The translations under genes and the position numbers were made by a program. DNA of 64,000 bases from Cupriavidus basilensis (GTDB lineage Bacteria; Pseudomonadota; Gammaproteobacteria; Burkholderiales; Burkholderiaceae). This document shows positions 1 to 7,793 of this stretch, piece by piece; the first letter of the stretch is position 1, and every line of letters starts with the position of its first letter. Location of the stretch: contig NZ_CP062806.1 of assembly GCF_008801925.2 (NCBI RefSeq), positions 291,034 to 355,033 on the forward strand, written 5' to 3'. A model generated the notes under the pieces. That model ran no database searches. It was not told the DNA's origin and saw nothing but the letters and a program-made list of their open reading frames with translations.

Positions 1-689
1 ATGCGCATCGTATCGAGCAAGGCGGGCTTGGCGGCGGGGACGATGACCAGCCGGATCACTTCGCCGCGGCTCGCGCCCATGGTCTGGGCCGCTTCGATCT
101 GCGCCATCGGCACGCGGCGCACGTCCTCGGCCACCATCAGCACCATCTGGAAGAACGTGCCGATGAAGATGATGGCGATCTTGGCGCCCTCATCGATGCC
201 GACCCACACCATCACCAGCGGGATAAAGGCCACCGCCGGCATATAGCGCACGAAATCGGTCAGCGGCTCCAGCAAGGCCTGCACGCTGCGGAACGTGCCG
301 ATCGCCAGGCCCAGTGGCAGGGCGATCACCGCGGACAAGGCCCAGCCCGTGACCACGCGCAGCGTGCTGATGCCGATGTCGCCGGCCAGGCCCTCGTCGG
401 CATACCAGCCGCGCAGCCGTTGCAGCACCTGAAAAGGGCCGGGCATGAAGACCGGCTCGACCCAGCCGCTGACAGCCAGCCAGGCCCAGGCCACCAGCGG
501 CAGCAGCAGGCCAAGGCTCACCAGCGCCGCCGTGCGGTGCGTCGGGATGGCGCTGCGTATGCCCCACCACGGCTGGCGTTTTGCGTGGAATGCCGGCGTG
601 GCGGGCGTGGCGTCGGCCGTGGCCGCCGATGGGGGCAGTACTTGGGCAATGCGCGCGGTGGCGGGCAGGCGTGCTGTGTTCTCGCTCAT
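1..689 (-). CDS. ABC transporter permease, SsuC/TauC type (3' end outside window)
   Basis: Inner-membrane permease of an NMT1/sulfonate/taurine-type importer; about 229 residues are visible and the rest lies before base 1. The reverse-strand translation starts MSENTARLPATARI and has a first membrane segment near residues 55-75 (LVSLGLLLPLVAWAWLAVSG), two more helices, then the permease EAA region at the left edge, EAAQTMGASRGEVIRLVIVP. That loop contacts the ATPase, which should be encoded further left. The start codon is 7 bases after the stop of the binding-protein gene, so the two form one operon. The riboswitch upstream of the binding protein makes guanidine, or a urea/carboxyguanidine-related compound, the likely substrate; this is inferred from context, not from the permease itself. 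Confidence 0.88.
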   Translation of the reverse strand, partial: MSENTARLPATARIAQVLPPSAATADATPATPAFHAKRQPWWGIRSAIPTHRTAALVSLGLLLPLVAWAWLAVSGWVEPVFMPGPFQVLQRLRGWYADEGLAGDIGISTLRVVTGWALSAVIALPLGLAIGTFRSVQALLEPLTDFVRYMPAVAFIPLVMVWVGIDEGAKIAIIFIGTFFQMVLMVAEDVRRVPMAQIEAAQTMGASRGEVIRLVIVPAAKPALLDTMR

Positions 690-696
690 GGCTGTC

Positions 697-1710
697 TCAC
701 TTCAGCGCGTCGGCCAGCAGGCTGGCATCGACGCCGCGCGCCGGGTCCGGCTTGGCGTCGATCAGCTTGTTCTCCAGCAGGAATGCTGCAATGGCCGGCG
801 TGACGGCCTGCAGCGAGGTGGCTTGTGCCGGGTCCAGCGCGCCATGGTTCGCGCCGACATCGAAGAACTTCGTGCCGGGCAGGAAGACGCTGTACTCGTC
901 GGGCTTCATGCTGACCACCTTGGCCATGATCCTGGCCGCCTCGGCGGGTTGCTCGCGGATGAACTTCTCGGTGTCGAACCAGGCGCGGATCATGCCGACC
1001 AGGTCGCGGCGCTTGGCGCGGATCGCCTTCTCTTGCGCGACCAGCAGGTCCGGGATCAGGCCCGGCATGTCCTTGGAGGTGAACAACGCGCGGCCCTTGC
1101 CGCTGCGCGTGATCTGGTCGATCCACGGGTTCCAGACTACCGCCGCGTCCACGCGGCCGGTCATGAACGCTGCGGCAGCATCGCCGGCCGAGAGGTTGGT
1201 GATCTTGACGTCGGAGGGTTTGAGGCCGTTCCTGGCCAGCGCCGTGACCAACACGAAGTGCGAGATGCTGTACTGCTCCAGCGCAACGGTTTTGCCCTTG
1301 AGGTCAGCGAAGGACTTGATCTTGCCGCTGACCACCAGCGCATCGTTGCCCGAGGAGTTGTCGTTGACCAGCACGGCCTTGAGCGGCAGTCCCTTGGCCA
1401 GCGGCCCGAGGGTGTCTGACCAGGTCTGGGAGTTGGCGTCGAGTTGCCCTGAGGAGAGTGCTGCGATGGAGTCGGTGTAGTTGGCGAACCAGACCAGCTT
1501 CACGTCCGCGCCATGCTTCTTGAAGAATCCCTTTTGCTCAGCGACATACCAGGCAACCCATCCCGGCCAGTCGGAGACACCGACCTTGATTTCGGCCTTG
1601 GCCGGGCGCGCACCGGTGAGGCCAACGGCAAGCAGCGCAGCGCCCAGCAGGCCGGCGCACATACGCCGGAACGGGCGTCGCGAAGGACGTGAAAAAGGAA
1701 ATGCAGGCAT
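697..1710 (-). CDS. Periplasmic substrate-binding protein of a guanidine/urea-carboxylase-associated ABC importer
   Basis: A 337-residue NMT1/TauA-like binding protein. The chosen ATG (MPAFPFSRPSRRPFRR) gives a basic n-region, a hydrophobic stretch GLLGAALLAVGLTG and a cleavage site around AKA-EIKVG; a start 14 codons earlier would add a non-signal extension. The mature part has the family's type II periplasmic fold: VGVSDWPGWVAWYVAEQKGF, then the LDANSQTWSD and NDNSSGNDALVVSG regions. This DWPGW...SQTW pattern resembles the subfamily found beside urea carboxylase genes (TIGR03427-like, from memory). It is followed 7 bases later by the permease. A guanidine-I riboswitch lies in its leader, so expression should rise with guanidine. 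Substrate assignment is inference from the riboswitch. Confidence 0.85.
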   Translation of the reverse strand: MPAFPFSRPSRRPFRRMCAGLLGAALLAVGLTGARPAKAEIKVGVSDWPGWVAWYVAEQKGFFKKHGADVKLVWFANYTDSIAALSSGQLDANSQTWSDTLGPLAKGLPLKAVLVNDNSSGNDALVVSGKIKSFADLKGKTVALEQYSISHFVLVTALARNGLKPSDVKITNLSAGDAAAAFMTGRVDAAVVWNPWIDQITRSGKGRALFTSKDMPGLIPDLLVAQEKAIRAKRRDLVGMIRAWFDTEKFIREQPAEAARIMAKVVSMKPDEYSVFLPGTKFFDVGANHGALDPAQATSLQAVTPAIAAFLLENKLIDAKPDPARGVDASLLADALK

Positions 1711-1754
1711 GGTTCGGCTCCGATCGGCGGTGACAAATGGCAGGGAAGCCACCT

Positions 1755-1885
1755 CTCAACGAAGTGAACCTCCCGGGCTTTTGTCCCGCCGTGGAGCCTG
1801 GGCGCGAACTAGCGCGCCTGAGGCCGGTTGCTCTCGGACCAGGCATCGTGCGCATGGCACGACCGGAACCCTAGCTACCCTTCGG
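1755..1885 (-). promoter_or_regulatory. Guanidine-I (ykkC) riboswitch
   Basis: Read on the minus strand, the leader of the ABC operon carries the conserved blocks of the ykkC aptamer in order: CTAGGGTTCCG (about 1864-1874), CTGGTCCGAGAG (about 1830-1841), CACGGCGGGACAAAAGCCCG (about 1774-1793) and GGGAG. These are the ligand-binding bulges and helices of the guanidine-sensing class. The aptamer ends about 45-60 bases before the start codon, room for an expression platform (a GGTTCAC / GTTGAGAGG region). The family turns genes on when guanidinium is bound and often precedes NMT1-type transporters and urea carboxylase genes. Boundaries are approximate; the subtype was judged by the associated genes. 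Confidence 0.88.
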
Positions 1886-1889
1886 TGAG

Positions 1890-2625
1890 CGACGCTTGGC
1901 CGCTTCCCTGCGGGTTACTGAGCAAACGGCATGCCAGGCGCATGGAAAGCGCGCTGGCCGGCAAATGTGGCGCTGAATGCCTAAAGTCAGGTGCGAATTT
2001 TGGATCTGCCTGGCTGAATGCCATCGCTTGGTGCGCGGGTGGTGCCCGCGCGCACCGTCAGGGTGCGCGTGATGTGGCGCTTCCGGTGCGCGGGCCTGAT
2101 CCGGTCACGCCGCCAGCTTGCTCAGGCTTTCCACGCCGCTATGTCGAGAATTATGCGCTGGGCCGCCGTCGTATGAGGCGCTGGGAAATGGATGCGCATC
2201 CAGACGAAGGGGAAGACGACTTGGAAGTTCCGGCCAGCAATCTGGTCCGGCGCTGGGGGCCAAATCCTGGCAGAAATGATGCCGGGGGGCATTCCGCCAG
2301 CAGTTCAGCGTCGGCGAGTTGCGGCCGGACAGTGCCGAGGCAGCCACGCGCGCCTGGCTGGCCGAAGCCTCGAGCCAGGCACTGCCGCGCTCGAGATCAC
2401 CGCGGCCTCCCGCGCTGGCGTCGTCGGTGTCCATGGGCGTCTCATAATCGTGCAGACGTTCACGGTTTAACATAATAAACGTTATGTGATTCAAGGGGCA
2501 CAAAACGTGTGCTGCCGAGGAACACTCCCAGGTGTAGCCAGTCAAGATTGCCTTAGGGCGCCGGGAACGGTACAGTTGGACTACCGGCTAGCAATGGCCA
2601 GCAACAGTAAGTTGGGAGCGAAAGC
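1890..2625. other. Gene-poor stretch with a possible eroded minus-strand gene
   Basis: No gene is supported here. A minus-strand open frame (about 2105-2473, starting MLNRERLHDYETPMD) shows no recognisable domain. A second minus frame over 2135-2310 ends with a protein-like run, QVVFPFVWMRIHFPAPHTTA, so a frameshifted remnant is possible. The only clear element is the inverted repeat at 2470-2487, described separately. Confidence 0.4.
2470..2487. promoter_or_regulatory. Inverted repeat ACATAA-n6-TTATGT, operator-like
   Basis: Perfect 6-bp arms ACATAA and TTATGT are separated by TAAACG in an AT-rich pocket, at the 5' end of the eroded minus-strand frame. The shape fits a binding site for a dimeric regulator. 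No regulator gene sits next to it, so its function is open. Confidence 0.35.
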
Positions 2626-2916
2626 ATGACATCGAGGGATGACGAGCGCAACGTTTTGGCCCGGTGCGCGGCCGCGTCGCGCGGTGACATCACGGTAGCT
2701 TTCGATCAGCGAGAAGCCAACGTTTTTCGTCTTGCCGCGATGGTGCTGCAGTCGCGTTTGCCAGTGGAATCCGTTCGCTTGATGCATGCAAGCGAGCAAT
2801 ACTTCCGTCTGTATCCGACCGATAAGGTGTCCAGCGCTGACGTGGTTCGGAAAGGCTGGGTATCGGGCTTGCCTCGGCTGCGCGATATGCTGACTATGCA
2901 GTTGCGGCCTCACTGA
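2626..2916 (+). CDS. Small protein, first gene of a two-gene nucleotidyltransferase module
   Basis: A 96-residue protein of unknown family. It starts MTSRDDERNVLARCAAASRG, is rich in charged residues and Arg, and has no signal peptide or membrane segment. Its middle (FRLAAMVLQSRLPVESVRLM) could form a helical bundle. The gene ends one base before the start of a DUF6036-type nucleotidyltransferase, so the two are almost certainly co-translated. Small upstream genes in such pairs are commonly antitoxin-like or DNA-binding partners. That role is inferred from the pairing alone; no helix-turn-helix was recognised. Confidence 0.65.
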   Translation: MTSRDDERNVLARCAAASRGDITVAFDQREANVFRLAAMVLQSRLPVESVRLMHASEQYFRLYPTDKVSSADVVRKGWVSGLPRLRDMLTMQLRPH

Positions 2917-2917
2917 A

Positions 2918-3529
2918 ATGGCCGACAACGTCTCCTTCCACACGCGCACGGCACTTGCCGAGGGGCTTCGCGAGTTGTTCAAGCAGCTTGAACAGCGCCT
3001 TTCCCTTCGGCAACCCCTGACGGTCTATCTGGCTGGTGGGATGGCGGTGCACCTCTATACGGCAAGCCGAGTCACAACGGACGTTGACGCTGAGTTCGCT
3101 GGGCGGGTGCTGTTGCCTCAGGACGTGCTTGTGGACGTGGTCTTGGAAGATGGGACGCCTCAGGTCATCTACCTGGACACAAACTACAATCCGACGTTTG
3201 CGCTAATGCACGAGGACTACCAGGAAGACTCTATACCGGTGGACCTGGGCCTGGATCAGATTCAGGTGCGCGTGCTTTCCCCCGTGGATCTCGCTGTCAG
3301 CAAAATCGCGCGACTCGCTGATAACGATCGCGAAGACATTCGCGCACTCGTTGCAGCTGGACTGACGTCGGCAGATGAGATAGAGGAACGTGCAACAAGC
3401 GCCCTTGGCGGTTACGTAGGCGGAATCGAGATGCTACGCCTCAACCTTCGCGACACACTTGAGATAGCGCGTGAAGAGGAGCGCATCGCCGCTTTGGTGG
3501 CGGGTACGAGGGAACGTCCTACGTTCTGA
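2918..3529 (+). CDS. DUF6036-like nucleotidyltransferase
   Basis: A 203-residue cytosolic protein with the fold seen in AbiEii/MNT-type minimal nucleotidyltransferases. The signature is LTVYLAGGMAVHLY (GG motif, about residues 38-51), then RVTTDVDAEF, where the two Asp residues are the expected metal ligands. A later VDLGLDQIQVRVLSPVDLAVSKIARL matches the usual kinase-like helix and DREDI follows. Relatives often act with a small partner as a toxin-antitoxin or phage-defence pair. The 1-base gap to the upstream 96-residue gene supports a two-component module. Which partner would be toxic cannot be told from sequence. Confidence 0.72.
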   Translation: MADNVSFHTRTALAEGLRELFKQLEQRLSLRQPLTVYLAGGMAVHLYTASRVTTDVDAEFAGRVLLPQDVLVDVVLEDGTPQVIYLDTNYNPTFALMHEDYQEDSIPVDLGLDQIQVRVLSPVDLAVSKIARLADNDREDIRALVAAGLTSADEIEERATSALGGYVGGIEMLRLNLRDTLEIAREEERIAALVAGTRERPTF

Positions 3530-3702
3530 CCGTTGCAGAGGCAGCGCAACGCCCCCGGCGCCCCACCTCTCCAGGCCTGCTGCCGCCCTACCACGCCACG
3601 GCTGCCCTTCCCTGCCACTGCTCGCCACGTCGCCATCGTCGAATGGTCGAGTCTCCCTGGCCAGCCGGGTCCCCAATCTTCAGCAAACCTGCCTAGCCCG
3701 CG

Positions 3703-4044
3703 TTGGCTCTCAGCGTCCTCGCCTACGGCGACGAGCCGGTGGGTGATCCCGGCGCCGTCGTGCAGGATTTGAACTCGACCGAGTTCGAGCGCTTTTTTAG
3801 TTCCGCCGGAACGGTCCTGGTGATTCACTACGATACGGTTCAACTGGGAATGGACCATGTGTGCCACGCCACCGTCGGCATCAGCGCGGCACCCGAGGCC
3901 GGAGCCACCGCACGGCTTCCCGCTTGGCGCTTCAACGCGACCCGCTTGATCAGGGGCCATGGAAGTCTTGACCTGGCTGGCTACGCGCAGCGAGCCCTCG
4001 CTCGTAGGCGCACGCACCGCCAAGCGCGCCGGCCGGGACATCTG
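3703..4044 (+). pseudogene. Truncated second copy of the small secreted-protein gene at 49323
   Basis: Bases 3713-3951 match 49390-49628 with about seven differences by eye. The frame encodes VLAYGDEPVGDPGAVVQDLN onward, but the copy has lost the ATG and the signal peptide; the only start is a TTG at 3703. After LIR (3951) the sequence departs from the other copy and runs into unrelated codons. Six of the seven differences are silent, so both copies descend from a gene under selection before this one was cut. Likely not functional. Confidence 0.75.
3713..3951 (+). repeat. 239-bp duplicated segment, copy 1 (copy 2 at 49390-49628)
   Basis: Direct repeat of the mature-protein region of the 108-residue secreted protein. 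Both copies have sharp edges: left at a shared GCTCT / GCGTCCTCGCC, right at CGCTTGATC. The copies are about 45.7 kb apart in the same orientation, so recombination between them could excise the type II secretion and adhesin loci together. Confidence 0.9.
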
Positions 4045-4122
4045 ACGGGCTTCGACGGACCGACCTTGACTTCATCCCCGCCCGGGTAGATTGGATGCAC
4101 GTTCATCACCCAGGTGCTTCCG

Positions 4123-4671
4123 ATGTGGGCCGACTCCCCCCAACTCAACCTCTTTGACGAGCTCGCTCGCGGATCCCTCGCACGATCAATGGCTCGCCCG
4201 TTGGTGTTGATGGCCTGCTCGGCCACGAAGCTCAACCGCCCTGCCCCCGCCATGGATCTGTATCGCGGCGTCATGTATGAAACGTTTCGCGCGCACGTGC
4301 GAGCCGATGCGCAGCCCCAGGTCATCATCCTCTCCGCGCGACATGGCTTTATCCAGCCTGACGCCGAGATTGCCCCTTACGATCTCCGTATGACCGCCGA
4401 TCGCGCGCAGATCATGCTCTCGGGCCTGCCAACGGCGATGGCCGGTGCGGTGTGGCCCTACCAGGTCGGCCCGGTCTTTCTCGCCGGCGGCATGCACTAC
4501 CGTCGGGTGATGCGCGCAGCCGTGGAGCGGTGGGCGCATAGGATTGGTGCCGGCAGCGCGCCGACGATCATGGAAACCAGCGGCGGCATCGGGATGCAGC
4601 GCTCCCAGCTCGGCCAGTACTTGGACGGCCTAACCAGTCAACTACCCCGCTCTGAAGGGCGGAGCTTGTAA
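4123..4671 (+). CDS. DUF6884-like protein, 3' end rewritten by IscB element
   Basis: A protein of about 182 residues. The core reads RPLVLMACSATKLNRPAPAM (residues about 24-43), then QVIILSARHGFIQPDAEIAPYDLRM and GPVFLAGGMHYRRVM. This C-S-x-x-K / S-A-x-H-G arrangement is the hallmark of the DUF6884 family, found mainly on phages and mobile elements; its biochemical role is not established. An in-frame GTG at 4114 is an alternative start. The last residues (PRSEGRSL) and the stop codon lie within the left end of the IscB element, so the original C-terminus was probably different by a few residues. Confidence 0.65.
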   Translation: MWADSPQLNLFDELARGSLARSMARPLVLMACSATKLNRPAPAMDLYRGVMYETFRAHVRADAQPQVIILSARHGFIQPDAEIAPYDLRMTADRAQIMLSGLPTAMAGAVWPYQVGPVFLAGGMHYRRVMRAAVERWAHRIGAGSAPTIMETSGGIGMQRSQLGQYLDGLTSQLPRSEGRSL

Positions 4672-4920
4672 AGGCAACTGAAAAGGCTCGGGTTGACCAG
4701 GCAAAGCGGTAACCAACCCGCTACGTTGTGAATAGGTGCAAGACCAACGTTGGGATGCTTCCTCAGTCCCAACCTCTTGAAGCCCCGGTTGCAGACAAGC
4801 GACAGGGTAAGCACGAAACGGATCGGGGCGGATCGCCGGTTCGCAACATTGCCGAGGGGAGACCTCCCGAAAGGGAGGCGTCACTAGGCCCGTAAGGGCA
4901 ACTTTTTAGGAGAGATTGCA
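4645..4920 (+). ncRNA. omega-RNA (HEARO RNA) of the IscB nuclease
   Basis: About 275 non-coding bases directly before iscB, starting with the left-end hairpin and the conserved-looking block GGAGCTTGTAAAGGCAACTG (4661-4680). They contain many short stems, for example ACCTCCCGAAAGGGAGG (about 4863-4879), and end with GCCCGTAAGGGCAAC just before the iscB ribosome site AGGAGAG. In characterised systems this RNA binds IscB and the guide lies at its 5' edge, in the flanking DNA, so the guide should come from about 4625-4646 inside the DUF6884 gene. The family assignment rests on position and layout; a covariance search was not possible. Confidence 0.78.
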
Positions 4921-6320
4921 GTGGCAGTCTTTGTGTTGGATAAGAGCGGCAAGCCGCTCATGCCGTGCAGCGAGAAGCGCGCCAGATTGTTGCTCGTGCG
5001 CCGCCGCGCGCGCGTGCACCGCGTAATGCCGTTCACGATCCGCCTAGTGGATCGGGGGCAGGCGAACAGCGTCTTGCAACCGGTTCGCCTTAAACTCGAT
5101 CCGGGCAGCAAGGGAACCGGCGTGGCCATCACGCGCGAGGTCAAGGCCGGCGGTGACGAGACGGCTCGGGATGTTGCCGTCCTGTCTCTCGCGGAACTGA
5201 TCCACCGCGGCGCGCAGATCAGCCTGAGCCTGACCGCACGGCGGGCCATGCGACGTGGCAGGCGTGGCCGCAAGACTCGGTATCGTGCCGCTCGTTTCAA
5301 TAACCGGCGCAAGCCCGTAGGCTGGTTGGCGCCAAGCCTACAACACCGTGTGCAGACCACGATGGCCTGGGTGCGCCGTTTCCGGGCGCTCGCGCCGATT
5401 ACAGCCGTCAGCACCGAACTCGTCCGCTTCGACATGCAGGCGCTGCAAAACCCGGAGATCTCTGGCGTCGAGTATCAACAAGGCGAACTGGCCGGCTACG
5501 AGATCCGGGAGTACCTGCTAGAGAAATGGGGCCGGCAGTGCGCGTACTGCGATGCCCGCGATACGCCGCTGGAAATGGAGCATATCGATGCCCGGGCAAA
5601 CGGTGGCTCCAACAGGGTCTCCAACCTGACGCTGGCGTGCGTGCCTTGCAATCGGAAGAAGGACGCGCGTCCGCTCTCTGATTTCCTGCGCAAGGACCCG
5701 GAGCGTCTCAGACGCATTCTGGCCAAGGCAAAGACACCGCTTCGCGACGCAGCTGCGGTCAATTCGACCCGGTGGGCTTTGTACAACGCGCTGAAGACCA
5801 CGGGGCTTTCAGTGGAGACCGGGTCGGGTGCACGAACGAAGTTCAATCGCCGACGATTCGATCTGCCAAAGACGCACGCGCTGGACGCCGCGTGCGTTGG
5901 GGTGATCGACTCAGTTTCGGGATGGCAAAAGCCCACGTTGGCTATGAAGTGCTCGGGCCGCGGCGCTTACCAGCGCACGCGACTCACCGCATCCGGCTTT
6001 CCTCGCGGCTACCTCATGCGCAGCAAGCGCGCATTCGGCTTTCAGACCGGTGACATGGTGCGGGCCGTTGTGCCGTCTGGGAAGAAGGCTGGCAGGCATA
6101 TTGGGCGGGTGGCGATTCGCGCCACCGGCTCCTTCAACATTCAGACCGCCGAAGGGGTCGTCCAGGGTGTCTCTCACCGCTATTGCAAGATCATGCAACG
6201 CGGCGACGGATATGGTTATTCGCTCGTAGCGCAATCCACGAAGGAGAGCGGGCACAGGGGCGACGCTTCGCGTCGCGCGCTATCCCTCACCGGCCTGAAG
6301 GCCGATGTTTCCCGCGCGAA
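4645..6320 (+). mobile_element. Non-autonomous IscB element (HEARO type, IS200/IS605 superfamily)
   Basis: The element consists of an omega-RNA segment, iscB, and terminal hairpins, with no TnpA. The left end holds a hairpin with CCGC (4647-4650) and GCGG (4659-4662) around a CTGAAG loop. The right end holds two perfect hairpins inside the 3' part of iscB: GCGACGC-ttc-GCGTCGC (6260-6276) and CGGCC-tgaa-GGCCG (6291-6304). Subterminal hairpins with no long inverted repeats are typical of IS605-like single-strand transposition. It must be mobilised by a TnpA encoded elsewhere. Exact cleavage points were not determined. Confidence 0.8.
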
Positions 6321-6324
6321 CTGA
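4921..6324 (+). CDS. iscB: IscB RNA-guided endonuclease (RuvC-HNH, Cas9 ancestor family)
   Basis: 467 residues, close to typical IscB size. Domains in order: an N-terminal PLMP-type segment (KPLMPCSEKRARLLLVRRRA, residues about 11-30); RuvC-I with LKLDPGSKGTGVAI (catalytic Asp near 60); an Arg-rich bridge helix RRAMRRGRRGRKTRYRAARF; RuvC-II with AVSTELVRFD (Glu); an HNH domain with zinc pairs CAYC and CVPC and the active-site EHIDARANGGSNRVSN; RuvC-III with HALDAACVG. All expected catalytic residues are present, so both strands could be cut. GTG start, preceded by AGGAGAGATTGCA. Its stop overlaps the next ATG (TGATG). Confidence 0.93.
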   Translation: MAVFVLDKSGKPLMPCSEKRARLLLVRRRARVHRVMPFTIRLVDRGQANSVLQPVRLKLDPGSKGTGVAITREVKAGGDETARDVAVLSLAELIHRGAQISLSLTARRAMRRGRRGRKTRYRAARFNNRRKPVGWLAPSLQHRVQTTMAWVRRFRALAPITAVSTELVRFDMQALQNPEISGVEYQQGELAGYEIREYLLEKWGRQCAYCDARDTPLEMEHIDARANGGSNRVSNLTLACVPCNRKKDARPLSDFLRKDPERLRRILAKAKTPLRDAAAVNSTRWALYNALKTTGLSVETGSGARTKFNRRRFDLPKTHALDAACVGVIDSVSGWQKPTLAMKCSGRGAYQRTRLTASGFPRGYLMRSKRAFGFQTGDMVRAVVPSGKKAGRHIGRVAIRATGSFNIQTAEGVVQGVSHRYCKIMQRGDGYGYSLVAQSTKESGHRGDASRRALSLTGLKADVSRAN

Positions 6325-6632
6325 TGACTCTCACCATCACCCTGCAGTTGGAAGCCAAGGCCCTCGCTGCCAACCTCGATGGCACGCCCGACGCGCTGCT
6401 TGCCCTCACCCATGCCGGCTACCGCTGCTGGACCAAAGCCAGACGCCTGCATTTCCCACCGCCGCGGCGCGAAGCGTTGCTGTTGGAAATCATGCGTTTC
6501 TGTGCAGACACAAACCTGCTGGAGTGCCCCCCCGACCCTGAGGACGGAGATCGCCTGCAGGCGATAGAAGGAATGCTTGACGGGCGCTATCCGCGATACG
6601 CGCGACTCAAGCGGAACCCGCATCGCGCATGA
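6324..6632 (+). CDS. Hypothetical 102-residue protein
   Basis: A short protein starting MTLTITLQLEAKALAANLDG with no recognised domain. It has a Leu/Ala-rich first third, an acidic patch CPPDPEDGDRLQAIEGML and a basic tail. Its ATG overlaps the iscB stop in a TGATG arrangement. Because the element's right end lies just before this point, the gene was probably coupled to the DUF6884 gene before the insertion and is now read behind iscB. Function unknown. Confidence 0.55.
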   Translation: MTLTITLQLEAKALAANLDGTPDALLALTHAGYRCWTKARRLHFPPPRREALLLEIMRFCADTNLLECPPDPEDGDRLQAIEGMLDGRYPRYARLKRNPHRA

Positions 6633-6777
6633 GCACGCCGGCAAACTTGCCTTCAGATCCACGAAGTAGCTGACCTCTCGCCGCCCGGGCGCGTGAACCC
6701 CTCTTCTTGTGGGCAATGTCCGCCTCGTAGAGGCGGCAGGGGTGTAGCGAACGCAAAATTCAGTATATAAATACGTC

Positions 6778-7692
6778 ATGAAATCCGCCGACACCTGGCT
6801 CAGCAACCCCACCCTCGCCTACGCAGACTGGCAACGTCGCGAAGCCGCGGGCGCCAACAGACGCCCTTTTGCCGCCCGCTCGATCGTCCAGCATCAGGCC
6901 ATGTTCGAACACTTCAGGCGTCATCTGCTGGCCGCCCGAACTACCCTGGCCACATTCGGCCCGGACCATATCGATGCCTTCTGGCAATCGCCGGACGCGC
7001 TCGGCTATAGCACCGCCACGCGCATGCGTTATCTGAAGCTGCTGGACCGGTTTTGCCGGCATCTGGTTGCCGTGGGCGTGCGCGAGAGCAACCCAGCCAA
7101 TCAGCTGGTGCGGAATGGCCACTGGCCCAAGGACGAGCCGGACCCTATCTATCTGCCCGAAGACGCCGACGCCCGGCTGCAGGCGTGGGTTCAGCCGCAC
7201 GACGGCGACGATCTGGCAGCCTTGCGAAGCGGTGCCATGGTGGCATTCTTCCTAGCCACCGGCATCACCGCAGCAGAAGCGCGCACGGCCAGGCGGGAGG
7301 ATCTGCAGCCCGGCACTTCCACACCCTATCTGCGCGTGCCAGCTCACGGCGCACGCGACACCCGCACGGTCCCCATCGGGTCCTTCGCCGTCCCGATCCT
7401 TGCGGAATGGCACGTTCGCCGTCAGACCCTGCCGGTCGACGGCGAGCTCGTTTTCTCACTGAGGGCCAGCGGCGAGCCGATCACTGATATGAGCTTTGGC
7501 AAGATTGTGCGAGCGGCGCTCATGGCCATCGATTTCGAAGACGAAGACCTGAGCCCGCGGGTGCTGCGCAACACGTACTGCCGCCGTCAGCTACTTGCTG
7601 GCCAAGGCCAGGATGAAGTCAGCAAGCTGCTTGGGCTGGCCAGCACGCGAACCTGCGACCGAATCAGGGCCACCATCGCCCAGCAGTTGTAA
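6778..7692 (+). CDS. Tyrosine recombinase-like protein lacking the catalytic tyrosine
   Basis: 304 residues with the layout of a phage-integrase/XerD protein: an N-terminal SAM-like DNA-binding half (YADWQRREAAG to about 130) and a C-terminal catalytic-fold half from about 150. The expected active-site positions are degraded. The first Arg (usually TGLR) reads TGIT. The box II HxLR reads PRVLRNTY, keeping R but not H. The nucleophile region reads LLGLASTRTCDRI, with Cys where the Tyr normally sits. It may bind DNA without cutting, or be inactive. The upstream bases are AT-rich (GTATATAAATAC) with no strong ribosome site. Confidence 0.7.
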   Translation: MKSADTWLSNPTLAYADWQRREAAGANRRPFAARSIVQHQAMFEHFRRHLLAARTTLATFGPDHIDAFWQSPDALGYSTATRMRYLKLLDRFCRHLVAVGVRESNPANQLVRNGHWPKDEPDPIYLPEDADARLQAWVQPHDGDDLAALRSGAMVAFFLATGITAAEARTARREDLQPGTSTPYLRVPAHGARDTRTVPIGSFAVPILAEWHVRRQTLPVDGELVFSLRASGEPITDMSFGKIVRAALMAIDFEDEDLSPRVLRNTYCRRQLLAGQGQDEVSKLLGLASTRTCDRIRATIAQQL

Positions 7693-7793
7693 TCGTTGGT
7701 TTCACGCAGTCGCACACACAGCATGGAGTTTGCTATTCTCTCAAACGCCTCCACGGCGACATATCAACGAGTAACTAGATCACAGAAGAATCC

